Notes: generated by a model from the letters alone, not told the origin. DNA of 64,000 nucleotides from Bacillota bacterium (GCA_023436245.1 JAEZJZ010000054.1:10550-74549); one strand, 5' to 3'. Counted from the stretch's first letter, positions 18,654 to 30,113 are shown. Translations and numbers: made by a program.

Positions 18654-19388
18654 CTACCAACCCCACTTCTGCAGCAGAACCGCCCAGACAAACCTGGGAA
18701 GAGCCAACATCCTCCAGAAGCGTGACGGCTGCCGCCAGAGGCGGTGCAGCCATTCCAAGCCTGCCCGTTGCATCCAGAGGGGGGCGCGAGCGGATGGTCC
18801 ACCGAGCAGGGTGTCGAAGCTACCGCCGATACCGATGCCAACCGTGGCGCCGGTGGCGGCCAAGTGCTGATGCAGCCAGAGGTCCTGCTTGGGCGCACCC
18901 ATCGCCACGAACAAGATGTCTGCTTTGCTCTCCCGAATGGAATGCAGAATCAGCGGCAACTGTTCGGGCGTGAAATAGCCATCCCGATAGCCGGCGATAA
19001 CCATGCCTGGGTAAAGTTGCTGCAGTTGCGTAGCCGCCGCCTGCACCACCTCCGACTTGGCACCCAGCAGGAAGAACCGCCAACCGGCGCGCTGTCCCTG
19101 ATCAGCCAGTTCGTGCATCAAGTCATAGCCAGCCACACGCTCAGGCAGTGGTTGACCGAGCAAGCGTGAAGCAAGCACTGGCCCCATGCCATCTGCCGTG
19201 ACCAAGCCGGCATCGTGCAGCACCAGAAAGAGACTGGGGTTACGTGCCGCCTCATACAGAATCTCAGCGTTAGCGGTAACCACCTGACTCGTCTGCCTCG
19301 ATTGAACTCGCCGCCTTATCTCGTCAACTGCCGACTGCATGGTCAGAACATCCACCGGCGAACCTAGAATCTCAATCCGCTGACTCAT
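18654..19388 (-). CDS. tagA: WecG/TagA/CpsF-family glycosyltransferase (GT26)
   Basis: The protein has 244 residues. It contains the family core: MSAV-like DEIRRRVQ, TANAEILYEA, LVTADGMGPVLASRLL, the G-x-D region RVAGYDLMHEL, FLLGAKSEVV and VAMGAPKQDLW. Family members add ManNAc or ManNAcA to an undecaprenyl-diphosphate sugar at the inner membrane face, an early step in wall teichoic acid or secondary polymer synthesis. The start at 19388 overlaps the csaB stop as ATGA. Last gene of a four-gene overlapping operon with csaB, so the product is probably the wall polymer that CsaB pyruvylates. The exact sugar is not determined. Confidence 0.9.
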   Translation of the reverse strand: MSQRIEILGSPVDVLTMQSAVDEIRRRVQSRQTSQVVTANAEILYEAARNPSLFLVLHDAGLVTADGMGPVLASRLLGQPLPERVAGYDLMHELADQGQRAGWRFFLLGAKSEVVQAAATQLQQLYPGMVIAGYRDGYFTPEQLPLILHSIRESKADILFVAMGAPKQDLWLHQHLAATGATVGIGIGGSFDTLLGGPSARAPLWMQRAGLEWLHRLWRQPSRFWRMLALPRFVWAVLLQKWGW

Positions 19389-20443
19389 AGGCGCACACCC
19401 TTCGCCAGCGAGACAGCAATCTCGGTGTTCCTCGCGGCCAGCTGGCGCAGTCTCTGTACATGTATATGCAGCTCCGAGGAAATCTCTGACCGCCGCGCCC
19501 ATGCCGACTGCACCATATCCACTATCCGATCTGCCTGCAGATCCTCTGTCATCCCGGCCAGCGGCTGCTCCACTGAGGACAGGAACCCGGTGACCTTTGG
19601 GTCATAACCGATGCCGACCATCGGACGCTGGTAGATGGCGGCCATAATCAGTGCATGCAGACGCATGCCAACCACGACCTCTGAGGCGGCGATCGCCTGC
19701 AGCAGGTCCGAAACACCCAACTGCTCTCTCAAGCAACTCGAGCCAGGGACAGCATCTGCCAGCCTGATAGACAACTCAAGGTCGCGACTGTAGTGTAGCG
19801 GTATGAAGCGAACCCCAAATCCGGCGGCCAGCAGGCGCTTGCCAGCAGAAACCACCTCCGCCAAAAAGTCATGTTCACTGGGCCATTCTCGAATGGCAAA
19901 GGTGACCAGACGCGCTGTGGTTGGCGGATTTGGGCCGTCCAACAACAGCACGGGATCTGCTGTCTCCTCAATCGGGGGATTGCTCACACCCAACTCCTCC
20001 AAAAAGCGCCGTGAGCCAGCATCCCTCACCGTGATGAAGGCAGCCCGACTGAGGATGCGGCCGGTCAGTCGACGGTTGAGCGGCTGCTTCAGCGGGCCCA
20101 GACTGTTCGCATAGACCATCGCTGGCTTGCCCAGCCAGGTAGCTAGGCGAATTAGCCCCAGGTAATAGAGGGGAGAGCGCTTGCTGGTTGAGTCTTGCAG
20201 CAATCCACCACCACCGCTGATCAACAGATCCGTGGATCGCATGGCAGCAGCCGCTTGCCAGAAGCTCATGCGCGGTATGGCGCGGACGGAGTGTTGCCTG
20301 GAGGTCCAGTCGGGATTGGCTGATAACACAGTGATCTCTGCCTGCGGGTCTTGCCGCCTTAAGTCTCCGATAATCGCCAGCAAAATGGCCTCATCGCCGG
20401 CGTTGCCAAAGCCGTAATAGCCGGAGAGCAGATAACGGCTCAT
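19385..20443 (-). CDS. csaB: Polysaccharide pyruvyl transferase CsaB
   Basis: CsaB-family enzymes transfer pyruvate from phosphoenolpyruvate to a wall polysaccharide, creating the ligand of SLH domains. This 352-residue protein has the family start YLLSGYYGFGNAGDEAIL, a glycine-rich LLISGGGGLLQD motif and C-terminal VVGMRLHALIMAAI and VGIGYDPKV motifs. ATG at 20443 overlaps the upstream stop as ATGA, and its own stop overlaps tagA in the same way. An SLH protein encoded 3 kb away is the obvious beneficiary. Confidence 0.93.
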   Translation of the reverse strand: MSRYLLSGYYGFGNAGDEAILLAIIGDLRRQDPQAEITVLSANPDWTSRQHSVRAIPRMSFWQAAAAMRSTDLLISGGGGLLQDSTSKRSPLYYLGLIRLATWLGKPAMVYANSLGPLKQPLNRRLTGRILSRAAFITVRDAGSRRFLEELGVSNPPIEETADPVLLLDGPNPPTTARLVTFAIREWPSEHDFLAEVVSAGKRLLAAGFGVRFIPLHYSRDLELSIRLADAVPGSSCLREQLGVSDLLQAIAASEVVVGMRLHALIMAAIYQRPMVGIGYDPKVTGFLSSVEQPLAGMTEDLQADRIVDMVQSAWARRSEISSELHIHVQRLRQLAARNTEIAVSLAKGVRL

Positions 20444-22032
20444 GACTTGTGCCGCCCTTTCAGCAGATAGGAGTAACGGTTGGTCAGCCAGAGCAACGGC
20501 AGACTGATTATGAGGCCGATAACCAGACCCAAGCCGCTGCGCATGATTTCCAGGAGAATTGGATGATGCAAATGCTCAAAGGTGTTCACCATGGAGAGCA
20601 CCCCGATATATCCCAGCAGAATGGCCAGCCCACCGTAGAGATACTCCCGTTTCTGCCAAAGCAGCAGTCCCACCAGGAGTGCAGGATACCCCAGAAATTC
20701 CTTGGTACGCGGACGTGCCCAGAACAACTTAAACAGCTTGTCTCGGAAAGTCATCTCCCAAGCGGGAACCGGGATGACAGTGGCGTTGCCGCTCCGATTC
20801 AGCAGCACGAACACTGCCCCGAGAAAGACCAGCACTGCCAACGCGATCACCTGCTGAGTGCGGCGTCTGTTCAGGTACTGCTTCGGGTGACGCTTCACAT
20901 CCTGCAGCACAAATAGCCCGATCAGGGCGGCTGCTAGGCCGAGCGGGAGCAGGTAACCAAACTTGACGCCCAGAAACTGTTTTAGGTTGAGCTGGAAGAT
21001 CGATCTGGCCAAGAAGGCATGCACCGACAGTCCGCCGACAAAAGCAAATGCTATCATACGGGAGAAGCCGCCGAACACCGGCCAGATGCCAGCTTGGCGC
21101 TCTGCCCGATCCTTGACCGCCTGCCGCCACCAGGCCAGGAAGCCAACTGCAGGGTAGACGATGGCCGCCGCCAAGGAGAGCAGCTGCCTGAGCAGAAGGG
21201 GGTTGATCACCAACTGGGCGACCAGAAAAGCAATGGGCGCAAGCGGCACCAACGCCAGCGGAACCCAAGGGGGCAGTACCGCTCCCAGCAGAGAGAACAG
21301 CCCCAAGGCCGCAGCTGCACCCAAACCCAGAACCATGCCCCAGACTACCCAGTCCGGCTGTGTAAAGGGAGGGCGTGGGGTCGGAAGCTGCCCGATGGCA
21401 TGCCCCCCGGCCACCACTGCTTCCTGAATGGCCTGGGCGCGCTGAATGTTCACGTCCACCGTCGCCTCTGTCAGGAGCCTAATCACGGTCAGTTCGGCCT
21501 GGCGTTCCAGAATAGAAATGGCAAACTCGTTCTGAAAGCGGTTGGTGGTACGGGCCTGGCGGTCGTACACCCGCCAAGTGTTACCCACTAACTCCGAGGC
21601 ATGCTCAGCGAAGACGGAGGTGCGGGTGAACTCCAGCAAGCCGAACGGCTGGGTCGGGAAGACCTGCCGCACCTGGCTGAGCGGTGCTGGGAAAGTATTA
21701 AAAGAGAAGACCACGCCGTCTGGCTGGAAGCCGGAAATCTGCCAGGCTGGCCAGTTTTCCTCATTGACCACGGCGATGGGCTGTAGTCCGTCCGGAAGCT
21801 TCTCCAGCTCAGAGACGTCCCGGATGAAAGCGGCCCTCACTCCGTGGGCGATCAACCCCTGCCAAAGCCGTTCGGCGTCGGCACCGAAGGACTCCACCTC
21901 ATAGGCGTCAACGATGAAAGTGACTTGCCGCTGCAATGGTTCCACGGCTGCCTTGTTGCTAAGTTGCCAAGCCGCAGAGAAGACACCGATTAGCATCACC
22001 ACTACCAGCAGTATCTGTATTCTGCGAGTCAT
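20440..22032 (-). CDS. DUF5693-family polytopic membrane protein
   Basis: The protein has 530 residues. An N-terminal membrane anchor (about 5-25) is followed by a periplasm-facing domain (30-285) that opens with VTFIVDAYEVES, then a C-terminal half with about eight hydrophobic helices. This family is known from csaB loci of Bacillota, but its activity is not established. ATG at 22032 overlaps the GT4 stop, and its own stop overlaps csaB, both as ATGA. The long frame upstream of 22032 lies inside the GT4 gene and is rejected. A part in polymer synthesis, export or modification is inferred from context only. Confidence 0.8.
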   Translation of the reverse strand: MTRRIQILLVVVMLIGVFSAAWQLSNKAAVEPLQRQVTFIVDAYEVESFGADAERLWQGLIAHGVRAAFIRDVSELEKLPDGLQPIAVVNEENWPAWQISGFQPDGVVFSFNTFPAPLSQVRQVFPTQPFGLLEFTRTSVFAEHASELVGNTWRVYDRQARTTNRFQNEFAISILERQAELTVIRLLTEATVDVNIQRAQAIQEAVVAGGHAIGQLPTPRPPFTQPDWVVWGMVLGLGAAAALGLFSLLGAVLPPWVPLALVPLAPIAFLVAQLVINPLLLRQLLSLAAAIVYPAVGFLAWWRQAVKDRAERQAGIWPVFGGFSRMIAFAFVGGLSVHAFLARSIFQLNLKQFLGVKFGYLLPLGLAAALIGLFVLQDVKRHPKQYLNRRRTQQVIALAVLVFLGAVFVLLNRSGNATVIPVPAWEMTFRDKLFKLFWARPRTKEFLGYPALLVGLLLWQKREYLYGGLAILLGYIGVLSMVNTFEHLHHPILLEIMRSGLGLVIGLIISLPLLWLTNRYSYLLKGRHKS

Positions 22033-23150
22033 TTCGTTTCCTCCTCCGCGCAAGCCTCGCTGAAAAGCGGCAGGACCCGCGAGTATACTGCCAAGACTTG
22101 CTGCACCACCGCTTTGATCGAGTATCTGGCTAAGGCCCGTTCCCGCAATATGGCGGCCTCGCGACGCGCGCCCTCCGGATGGCTGAGCAGCGAGTTGATC
22201 TGATCGGACAAAACCGCTTCGCACGTCTCATCTGACGCTCCGCGGCCACTGAAGTTGTGCCCCTCGGCAAAGCCAAGGCGGTCGGCAGTCAGAAAACCAT
22301 AGCTGCCATACTCGCTGGCGATGATCAATGGCTTGCCGCTAATGATCGCCTCCAGCGCCACTCGCCCCACCCCTACCACCAGGCCGGCAGAGGCCATCAA
22401 CTGCGAGACATCTGAGCGCCCACCGAGAACGATGAAAACTGACCGACCGAAGCGCCGATTCAGTTCACTGGCCAATCGCTCGACCTCCAATAACCGATTG
22501 CCGCCTCCCACCAGAGTCAAAGACAAGTCCGGATACGCGTCGGCCAGCGCCGCAACTGCGCGCATCAGCACCAGAGCCGTGCCCCCGCGGCGATCGGACA
22601 TGCGGCTGACGTAGAGCAGACGATGCAACGGCACCGGCGCGCTCTCCACAAACTCCGATTCATCAATCCCATTCTGCACGACAGTCACCTGCTCAGCCGG
22701 TACCCCCAGCCGCTCAATCAGGTGGCGCCGCACGTCCTGGCTGACGGCGATTGTTTGGCTTCCTGCGACGGTGAACATGCGCAAGAACCAATGTGCGCTG
22801 TAGAGCCCGTGGTAGGTGGTGACCATCGGTACCCCAGTCTGCCGGGAGACGATGTTGCCCACCCATGCCGGAATACGGGCATGGGCATGCATCAGGTCCA
22901 CCCGGTGTTCCTGTACTAGCTGTCGCACCTGCAGGATGCTGTGCAGGATGCCAAAGGGCTTCCGTGCGTGTAGCGCAACCTGAAAGTGCGGTATCTCAGC
23001 TTTGACCAGTTGCTCCACCAGGCGACCGCCATTGGAGGCCACCAGCACGCGCATCCCCTGGCGCTTCAGCGCCTTGGCCAGGGAGATAACGTGGGTCTCC
23101 GCGCCGCCAAGATCTAGAGACATGGACAAGAGCAAAACACATGGCTGCAA
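22029..23150 (-). CDS. GT4-family glycosyltransferase
   Basis: The protein has 373 residues. The N-terminal GT-B half begins CVLLLSMSLDLGGAETHV and contains DLMHAHARIPAW and TTYHGLY. The C-terminal half has YVSRMSDRRGG, SLTLVGGG and the acceptor/donor loop VALEAIISGKPLI, where the usual EX7E glutamate pattern starts at VALEAI. It probably adds a sugar to the growing wall polymer at the cytoplasmic membrane. TTG at 23150 is the likely start: GGGAGG lies nine bases upstream, and the next in-frame ATG would remove the first beta strand. It is the first gene of the csaB operon. Confidence 0.88.
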   Translation of the reverse strand: MQPCVLLLSMSLDLGGAETHVISLAKALKRQGMRVLVASNGGRLVEQLVKAEIPHFQVALHARKPFGILHSILQVRQLVQEHRVDLMHAHARIPAWVGNIVSRQTGVPMVTTYHGLYSAHWFLRMFTVAGSQTIAVSQDVRRHLIERLGVPAEQVTVVQNGIDESEFVESAPVPLHRLLYVSRMSDRRGGTALVLMRAVAALADAYPDLSLTLVGGGNRLLEVERLASELNRRFGRSVFIVLGGRSDVSQLMASAGLVVGVGRVALEAIISGKPLIIASEYGSYGFLTADRLGFAEGHNFSGRGASDETCEAVLSDQINSLLSHPEGARREAAILRERALARYSIKAVVQQVLAVYSRVLPLFSEACAEEETK

Positions 23151-23221
23151 GTTAGTTGCCTCCCGCTAGCGCATTCGGCGTTTATTCGTGATTGGTATAC
23201 CCGGTCACGACAGATGTCGGC

Positions 23222-23417
23222 GGGCCCATGCATGGCGCCCCTACGTGACCACGGGGAAGACCGCGACTGGCGGACGCCAGGCATAGCTCCCCCACGGACG
23301 GCGCGCGCCTGCATCCCGGACCTATCGTAGGGGTCGCATGCACAGCAACACGCCGGTGTTGCTACTCCAATAGAGCGATTCCCGCTTACGGGAATCGGCT
23401 TGCACCGCATGCGACCC
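23222..23417. repeat. REP-like palindromes, one split by a twin-hairpin unit
   Basis: The gap 23151-23435 holds a class C variant ending in CTAC (23222-23244). It also holds GTAG (23327-23330) followed by the left half of class B, GGGTCGCATGC (23331-23341). A 65-base insert (23342-23406) contains hairpins AGCAACAC/GTGTTGCT and GATTCCCG/CGGGAATC with the twin-hairpin linkers. The right half, GCATGCGACCC, follows at 23407-23417. Confidence 0.8.
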
Positions 23418-23435
23418 GCAGCGAAGCGGGATACC

Positions 23436-23918
23436 CTAGGGCTGAACCTCATAACGGCCGCGCACCATCACTGTCAGTTCTTTCACGGCAAGAAACCCTC
23501 TGCCGTCATTCTTCGGAAACAGCAAGAGATGATTCTTGGGTATGGCGGTGCCATTGGACAAATCGACTGCACCAGTCAAATCCGGCACGCCCCCGGCACT
23601 GGAACCGACTATGGTGCCGGCGCCTGCCCTCAAAATAAACTCTGTGCCCTCAAAGCCGATTAGCTTCTGACCGACGGGGACAACCACCACCTGCAGCGCG
23701 ACAGTCGCTCCACCGCCACCACCCTGACTGAGAGCGCTGTCGATGCTCTGCTGCAGCCTGGCCACGGCTTGGTCAACGTAACTCTTGCTGATCAACGGGT
23801 CTTGATCGCTGCCTGGGGCAGGAGCAGAACCTGCGGCGAAGCTGGTGCCCAGCCAAACGCCGAGTAGCAGCGCGCCGAAAGCAAAGGCGGCCACCAATCG
23901 TAAGCTGAATCTACGCAT
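23436..23918 (-). CDS. Conserved exported protein of unknown function
   Basis: The protein has 160 residues. A signal peptide or anchor (about 1-29, RRFSLRLVAAFAFGALLLG) is followed by a low-complexity linker, DPLISKSYVDQAVARLQQ (a short predicted coiled coil), a glycine run, and a compact C-terminal beta-rich domain with GQKLIGFEGTEFILRAG and NHLLLFPKNDGRGF. I do not recognise an enzyme family and see no catalytic motif. The N-terminal SKSYVD/coiled-coil layout suggests an oligomeric envelope protein. It lies between two REP clusters, downstream of prfB and upstream of the csaB operon, all on the same strand. Confidence 0.7.
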   Translation of the reverse strand: MRRFSLRLVAAFAFGALLLGVWLGTSFAAGSAPAPGSDQDPLISKSYVDQAVARLQQSIDSALSQGGGGGATVALQVVVVPVGQKLIGFEGTEFILRAGAGTIVGSSAGGVPDLTGAVDLSNGTAIPKNHLLLFPKNDGRGFLAVKELTVMVRGRYEVQP

Positions 23919-23990
23919 CTAAGTCTACCTCCCTTTCTATTCTGGGGGCCACAGCTCGCGAGACTGCTCGGCTGCGGCGAGCCTGTATCC

Positions 23991-24056
23991 GGGTCGCATA
24001 CATGCGACCCCTACGGTGATCCGCACAGCTCCGTAGGGGCGCCATGCATGGCGCCC
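23991..24056. repeat. Inverted REP pair, class B and class C
   Basis: GGGTCGCATACATGCGACCC (23991-24010) is followed by CTAC, an 18-base spacer, GTAG (24033-24036) and GGGCGCCATGCATGGCGCCC (24037-24056). The spacer length equals that of the pairs at 858-923 and 28381-28446, though its sequence here differs. A GGGGAC...GTCCCC hairpin follows near 24080, close to the prfB stop. Confidence 0.85.
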
Positions 24057-24108
24057 GCGCTTCACCTCGTCAGGCGAATGGGGACAGCGAACCGTCCCCC
24101 CGCCCCAG

Positions 24109-25225
24109 TTAGGCGCGATAGTTGAGGGGTGAGCGCAAGTAGGCGTCGATGAAGGGGTCGATGTCCCCATCCATCACTGCTTGCACATTGCCCATCTCCG
24201 TGTCGGTACGGTGGTCTTTGATCAGGCTATAGGGATGGAAGACATAGGAGCGAATCTGGTTGCCCCAGGCGATGTCCTTTACCTCTCCCCGGATCTTGGC
24301 AATCTCGCTTTCCTGCTCTTCAATCTGTCGTTCCAGCAGTTTGGAGCGCAGCATGCGCATGGCTGTCTCGCGATTAGCGTGCTGTGAACGCTCGTTTTGG
24401 CACTGCGCCACCAGTCCTGTAGGCAAATGAGTGATGCGCACAGCGGAGTCCGTCTTGTTCACATGCTGCCCGCCCGCCCCGCCCGAGCGATAGGTGTCTA
24501 TGCGCAGATCCTCGGTTCTGACGGAAATCTGATCAGTATCGTCTATCTCCGGCATCACTTCCACCGAGGCAAAACTGGTGTGACGTCGCCCAGAGGAATC
24601 GAAGGGCGAAATGCGCACCAGTCGATGCACGCCCTTCTCCGCCCGCAGATAACCATAGGCCAGCGGCCCGCTGATCAGCAGTGTCACATTCTTCAACCCG
24701 GCCTCTTCGCCCGCGAGATAGTCGAGCACCTCCACCCGATAACCACGGCCCTCCGCCCAGCGAGTATACATGCGCAACAGCATGGATGCCCAATCCTGCG
24801 ACTCGGTTCCGCCAGCGCCGGGATGAATGTTCAGAATGGCATTGTGCTGGTCATAGGGGCCAGAGAGCATCGTTTTCAACTGCAAGGCGCGCACGCGCCG
24901 CTCCAGTCCGTCAATCTGCTCAGCCAGATCGCTGACCAGCGTCTCGTCATCTGCCTCAATTGCCAGCTGCAGCAGCTCTGCCGCGTCCTGCATCTGGCTG
25001 GCCAACTCATCCACGGAGACGATTTGATCGCGCACCCGGTTCGACTCGGCGATTACCGACTGAGCCTGTTTCTGATCATTCCAGAAGCCATCCACTGCCT
25101 GTGCGGCCAGTAGTTCCTGCAGCCTTGCCCGTAACCTGGGCAAGTCAAAGTGAATCACCAACCTCGACGATTGTGCTCTGCAACTCGGATATAGTCTTCT
25201 GCAGCAGATTGGTATCAGCTAACAT
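24109..25225 (-). CDS. prfB: Peptide chain release factor 2 (programmed +1 frameshift)
   Basis: RF2 reads UGA and UAA and triggers peptide release on the ribosome. Reading starts at ATG 25225 (AAGGAG nine bases upstream) and runs 26 codons to an in-frame TGA at 25145-25147. The sequence there is CTTTGAC, the classical slip site, and the +1 frame continues as DLPRLRARLQ to 24109, giving 371 residues in all. The RF2 tripeptide SPF (RISPFDSS) and the catalytic GGQ (GGAGGQHVNK) are present. An SD-like GAGG/GGTGA precedes the slip site. This is an intact autoregulated gene, not a pseudogene. Confidence 0.95.
25144..25150 (-). other. prfB +1 frameshift site (CTTTGAC)
   Basis: Codon 26 is CTT, followed by TGA and then C. 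In the known mechanism the peptidyl-tRNA slips from CUU to UUU when RF2 is scarce, so decoding of this UGA controls RF2 level. Confidence 0.93.
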
Positions 25226-25229
25226 GCGC

Positions 25230-25588
25230 TCATTCTCCTTCTTTTGGCAACAACAGTCTGGCACCAAGCTCGGCCAGCACATGCGGCCATAGTTCGTCGT
25301 TAGGCAACTCCTGCGGGAAGACAATCGCCCAGGGACTGACTGCCAACGCTTTGGTTCTGGTCAGGACGAAGGCCTGATGGGCCTCCGCCTGCTCCAGCAG
25401 TTCGACTTGCTGCGGCTTCAGTCCAGGGCGCGGGCTGTGACGGTGCTTACCCACCCGGGGGCGAAAGTCAGCGATCAGCAGACCGCATTCCAGGCTCAAC
25501 CGACGAGCAATCTGGTGAGGAAAACTCATGTCCCGGATGAATCTACCGCCTTCGACCAGAGGAGTATACACGCGCTGCGATTGTGCAC

Positions 25589-25592
<4 letters not shown>
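25230..25592 (-). CDS. Small conserved-looking protein between secA and prfB, function unknown
   Basis: The frame has 120 codons and ends four bases before the prfB ATG. Its TTG start at 25592 overlaps the secA stop (TTGA), which would couple it to secA; a later ATG at 25529 (MSFPHQIA) is an alternative but its ribosome site is no better. The sequence has normal codon-like composition and a C-terminal half reading LTRTKALAVSPWAIVFPQEL, suggesting a small globular domain, but I recognise no family, signal peptide or metal motif. Confidence 0.6.
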
Positions 25593-28258
<2,666 letters not shown>

Positions 28259-28321
28259 TTGCCCACCTCATTTTCCAGAAATAGTGCACCCGAACAGGCG
28301 AGACAGTTCAATTGGTCCTCT

Positions 28322-28446
28322 GTAGAGGCTCGGTATGCCGAGCCGAGGCCCAGAACGGCTGTGGCAAACCGTATGTAGCCGGGTCGCATGCATGCGACCC
28401 CTACGGGCATGCGCATCGTCCTGTAGGGGCGCCATGCATGGCGCCC
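28322..28446. repeat. REP cluster: class A plus inverted B/C pair
   Basis: GTAG (28322-28325) precedes AGGCTCGGTATGCCGAGCC. Then come class B (28381-28400), CTAC, an 18-base spacer, GTAG (28423-28426) and class C (28427-28446). The whole block to about 28480 repeats 800-955 with few changes, indicating one composite element. It separates the HD-GYP gene terminator from secA. Confidence 0.88.
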
Positions 28447-28496
28447 GCAGCCTCCGAGTTCTCGCGTCGGCGCCAGTCCCAAGGATATCAGAAAGC

Positions 28497-28535
28497 AAAA
28501 AGCTTTCATTATCGGCATGATCAATAATGAAAGCT
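28497..28535 (-). terminator. Rho-independent terminator after the HD-GYP gene
   Basis: On the minus strand, AGCTTTCATTAT (28524-28535) pairs perfectly with ATAATGAAAGCT (28501-28512) and is followed by TTTT. It lies 55 bases past the stop at 28590. Confidence 0.8.
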
Positions 28536-28589
28536 CCAGTTTACCCATTTTATCACGCTTGGAATGTAATGGACAAGCGCCGGGGCGTC

Positions 28590-29864
28590 TCATACCACCC
28601 GATGCAAGCGCAAATCCGGCAGCGGCACCTGCACCAGTTGCGGTTGCTCACGCAAGAGCTGGGTGAAGACCCGCACGACTTCGGGATCGAACTGGCCGCC
28701 TGCACATAGACGCAGCTCTTCCATCGCTTGTTCCACCGTCTTGGCATGACGGTATACTCGCTCAGAAGTCATGGCGTCGAAGGCGTCAGCCACAGCGATG
28801 ATGCGAGCCCCGATCGGTATCTCCACTCCCTTGATGCCTACGGGGTATCCAGCACCGTCAAAGCGTTCATGGTGATAGCGAATCACGTCAATGCCGCCGC
28901 GCAGGAAACTGATCTCCCGCACAATGCCGGCGCCGATTTCCGAATGCCGGTTGATCTCCGCCCTCTCCGTCTGGTCGAGGCGCTCAGTCTTGTTCAGTAT
29001 CTGCTCTGGAATACCGATCTTGCCCACATCATGCAGCAGAGAGATGAAATAGATCAAGTCGATCTGGTTCTGAGGTAATCCCAGGCGCCGGGCGATGGCA
29101 TTGGCATATACAGCCACCCGCTCCGAATGACCGCGGGTGTAGTTGTCCTTGGCCTCAATCGCGTGCGCCAGCGTGTGAATGGTCTCGACATAGGTATTGC
29201 GCATCTGCCGATATAGATGAAACGATTGCCTCGCCACCAAGAGCGGCACCAGGAAGAGCAACACTGCCCAGATGCCCAACCCCTGATACACGCTAGCCAT
29301 CAAGGCTCCAAACGGCGCTGAAACCAGCAGGCTGGGAACGGTCCACAAAACACCCTTACGCCAGACTGACGCGAAGGAGGTATAGTTGAACAGACTGGAG
29401 GCCAGCGTGGTGAAGGTGGAGTTCAGCAGAAAGTGCACTCCAAACGCCAGTACCACGGGCAGAACATCTGCGGGAAAGAACATCCTGCCCAGTTCTCCCC
29501 CAGCGCGCAAATACACTGTTCCAGCGAGATAGGCAGATATTGCCAGTTGAGCGACATTGAATAGGTTGCGGTACCAAGCCTTGTAGCGCAGATCCCGCCA
29601 ACAGAGTGTACCCAGCGAGGCGACGATGGCTCCGCCCGCAGGTCCAAACAGAAACAAGGCCGCATAAATGAGGCCAAAGCTGGCGGAGATGGAGATACCG
29701 TGATATGGCGTGTCCACCGGCAAAGCTTCTGCCAACAAAGTGATCGCAACAAAGAACGCGATCGCTGCCCAAGGCAGGTCCTGACCGCTAGAGTCATAGA
29801 GCACCACTGCGCCAGCCATCACGGTTGTTGTTATGTACAGGGATAATAGGCCTTTGCGAACCAT
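28590..29864 (-). CDS. Membrane HD-GYP protein (predicted cyclic-dinucleotide phosphodiesterase)
   Basis: The protein has 424 residues. About seven N-terminal hydrophobic helices (10-215) form a membrane sensor resembling MASE-type domains. The C-terminal HD-GYP domain (about 225-415) has HSERVAVYA, the metal motif HDVGKIGIP and the intact HHERFDGAGYP. HD-GYP enzymes hydrolyse c-di-GMP or related cyclic dinucleotides. ATG at 29864 with GGTGGG upstream is preferred over a GTG four codons earlier. It is the last gene of a run that includes a tiny membrane peptide and two unknown proteins. No GGDEF protein is encoded in the window. Confidence 0.9.
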   Translation of the reverse strand: MVRKGLLSLYITTTVMAGAVVLYDSSGQDLPWAAIAFFVAITLLAEALPVDTPYHGISISASFGLIYAALFLFGPAGGAIVASLGTLCWRDLRYKAWYRNLFNVAQLAISAYLAGTVYLRAGGELGRMFFPADVLPVVLAFGVHFLLNSTFTTLASSLFNYTSFASVWRKGVLWTVPSLLVSAPFGALMASVYQGLGIWAVLLFLVPLLVARQSFHLYRQMRNTYVETIHTLAHAIEAKDNYTRGHSERVAVYANAIARRLGLPQNQIDLIYFISLLHDVGKIGIPEQILNKTERLDQTERAEINRHSEIGAGIVREISFLRGGIDVIRYHHERFDGAGYPVGIKGVEIPIGARIIAVADAFDAMTSERVYRHAKTVEQAMEELRLCAGGQFDPEVVRVFTQLLREQPQLVQVPLPDLRLHRVV

Positions 29865-29926
29865 GCTGCATCCCACCCGACCTACAAGTTGGTTAATCGA
29901 AGAATAGGGGCCGCCAAAGCATTAGG

Positions 29927-30001
29927 CTACCACTTATAGACGCCACCGCCGATGATGATACCGCAGAAAACTACAACTATCTTGGCTAAGTGCTTGAGCA
30001 T
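29927..30001 (-). CDS. Possible 24-residue membrane peptide
   Basis: ATG at 30001 opens MLKHLAKIVVVFCGIIIG and continues GGVYKW before TAG at 29927-29929. A GAGAGGGG ribosome site lies ten bases upstream. The product is a single hydrophobic helix with basic N-terminus and an aromatic end, the form of many genuine small membrane proteins. It sits in the 249-base gap between the HD-GYP gene and the next upstream gene, same strand. Coding status is inferred from form and ribosome site alone. Confidence 0.45.
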   Translation of the reverse strand: MLKHLAKIVVVFCGIIIGGGVYKW

Positions 30002-30113
30002 ATCCGAGAAACCCCTCTCACAGCTGCTCCACCATTCCGCTATTGGGTGGGCTGGCTCCGCTTCGCTCCGCTCGCCATGAAAGAAGTTGCGGCCCCCAAA
30101 GTTGACTCCAATC

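Noticed and set aside
24109..25225. prfB as a frameshifted pseudogene
   Set aside because: The interruption is the known CTTTGAC programmed site, and both parts join to a full-length RF2 with SPF and GGQ motifs.
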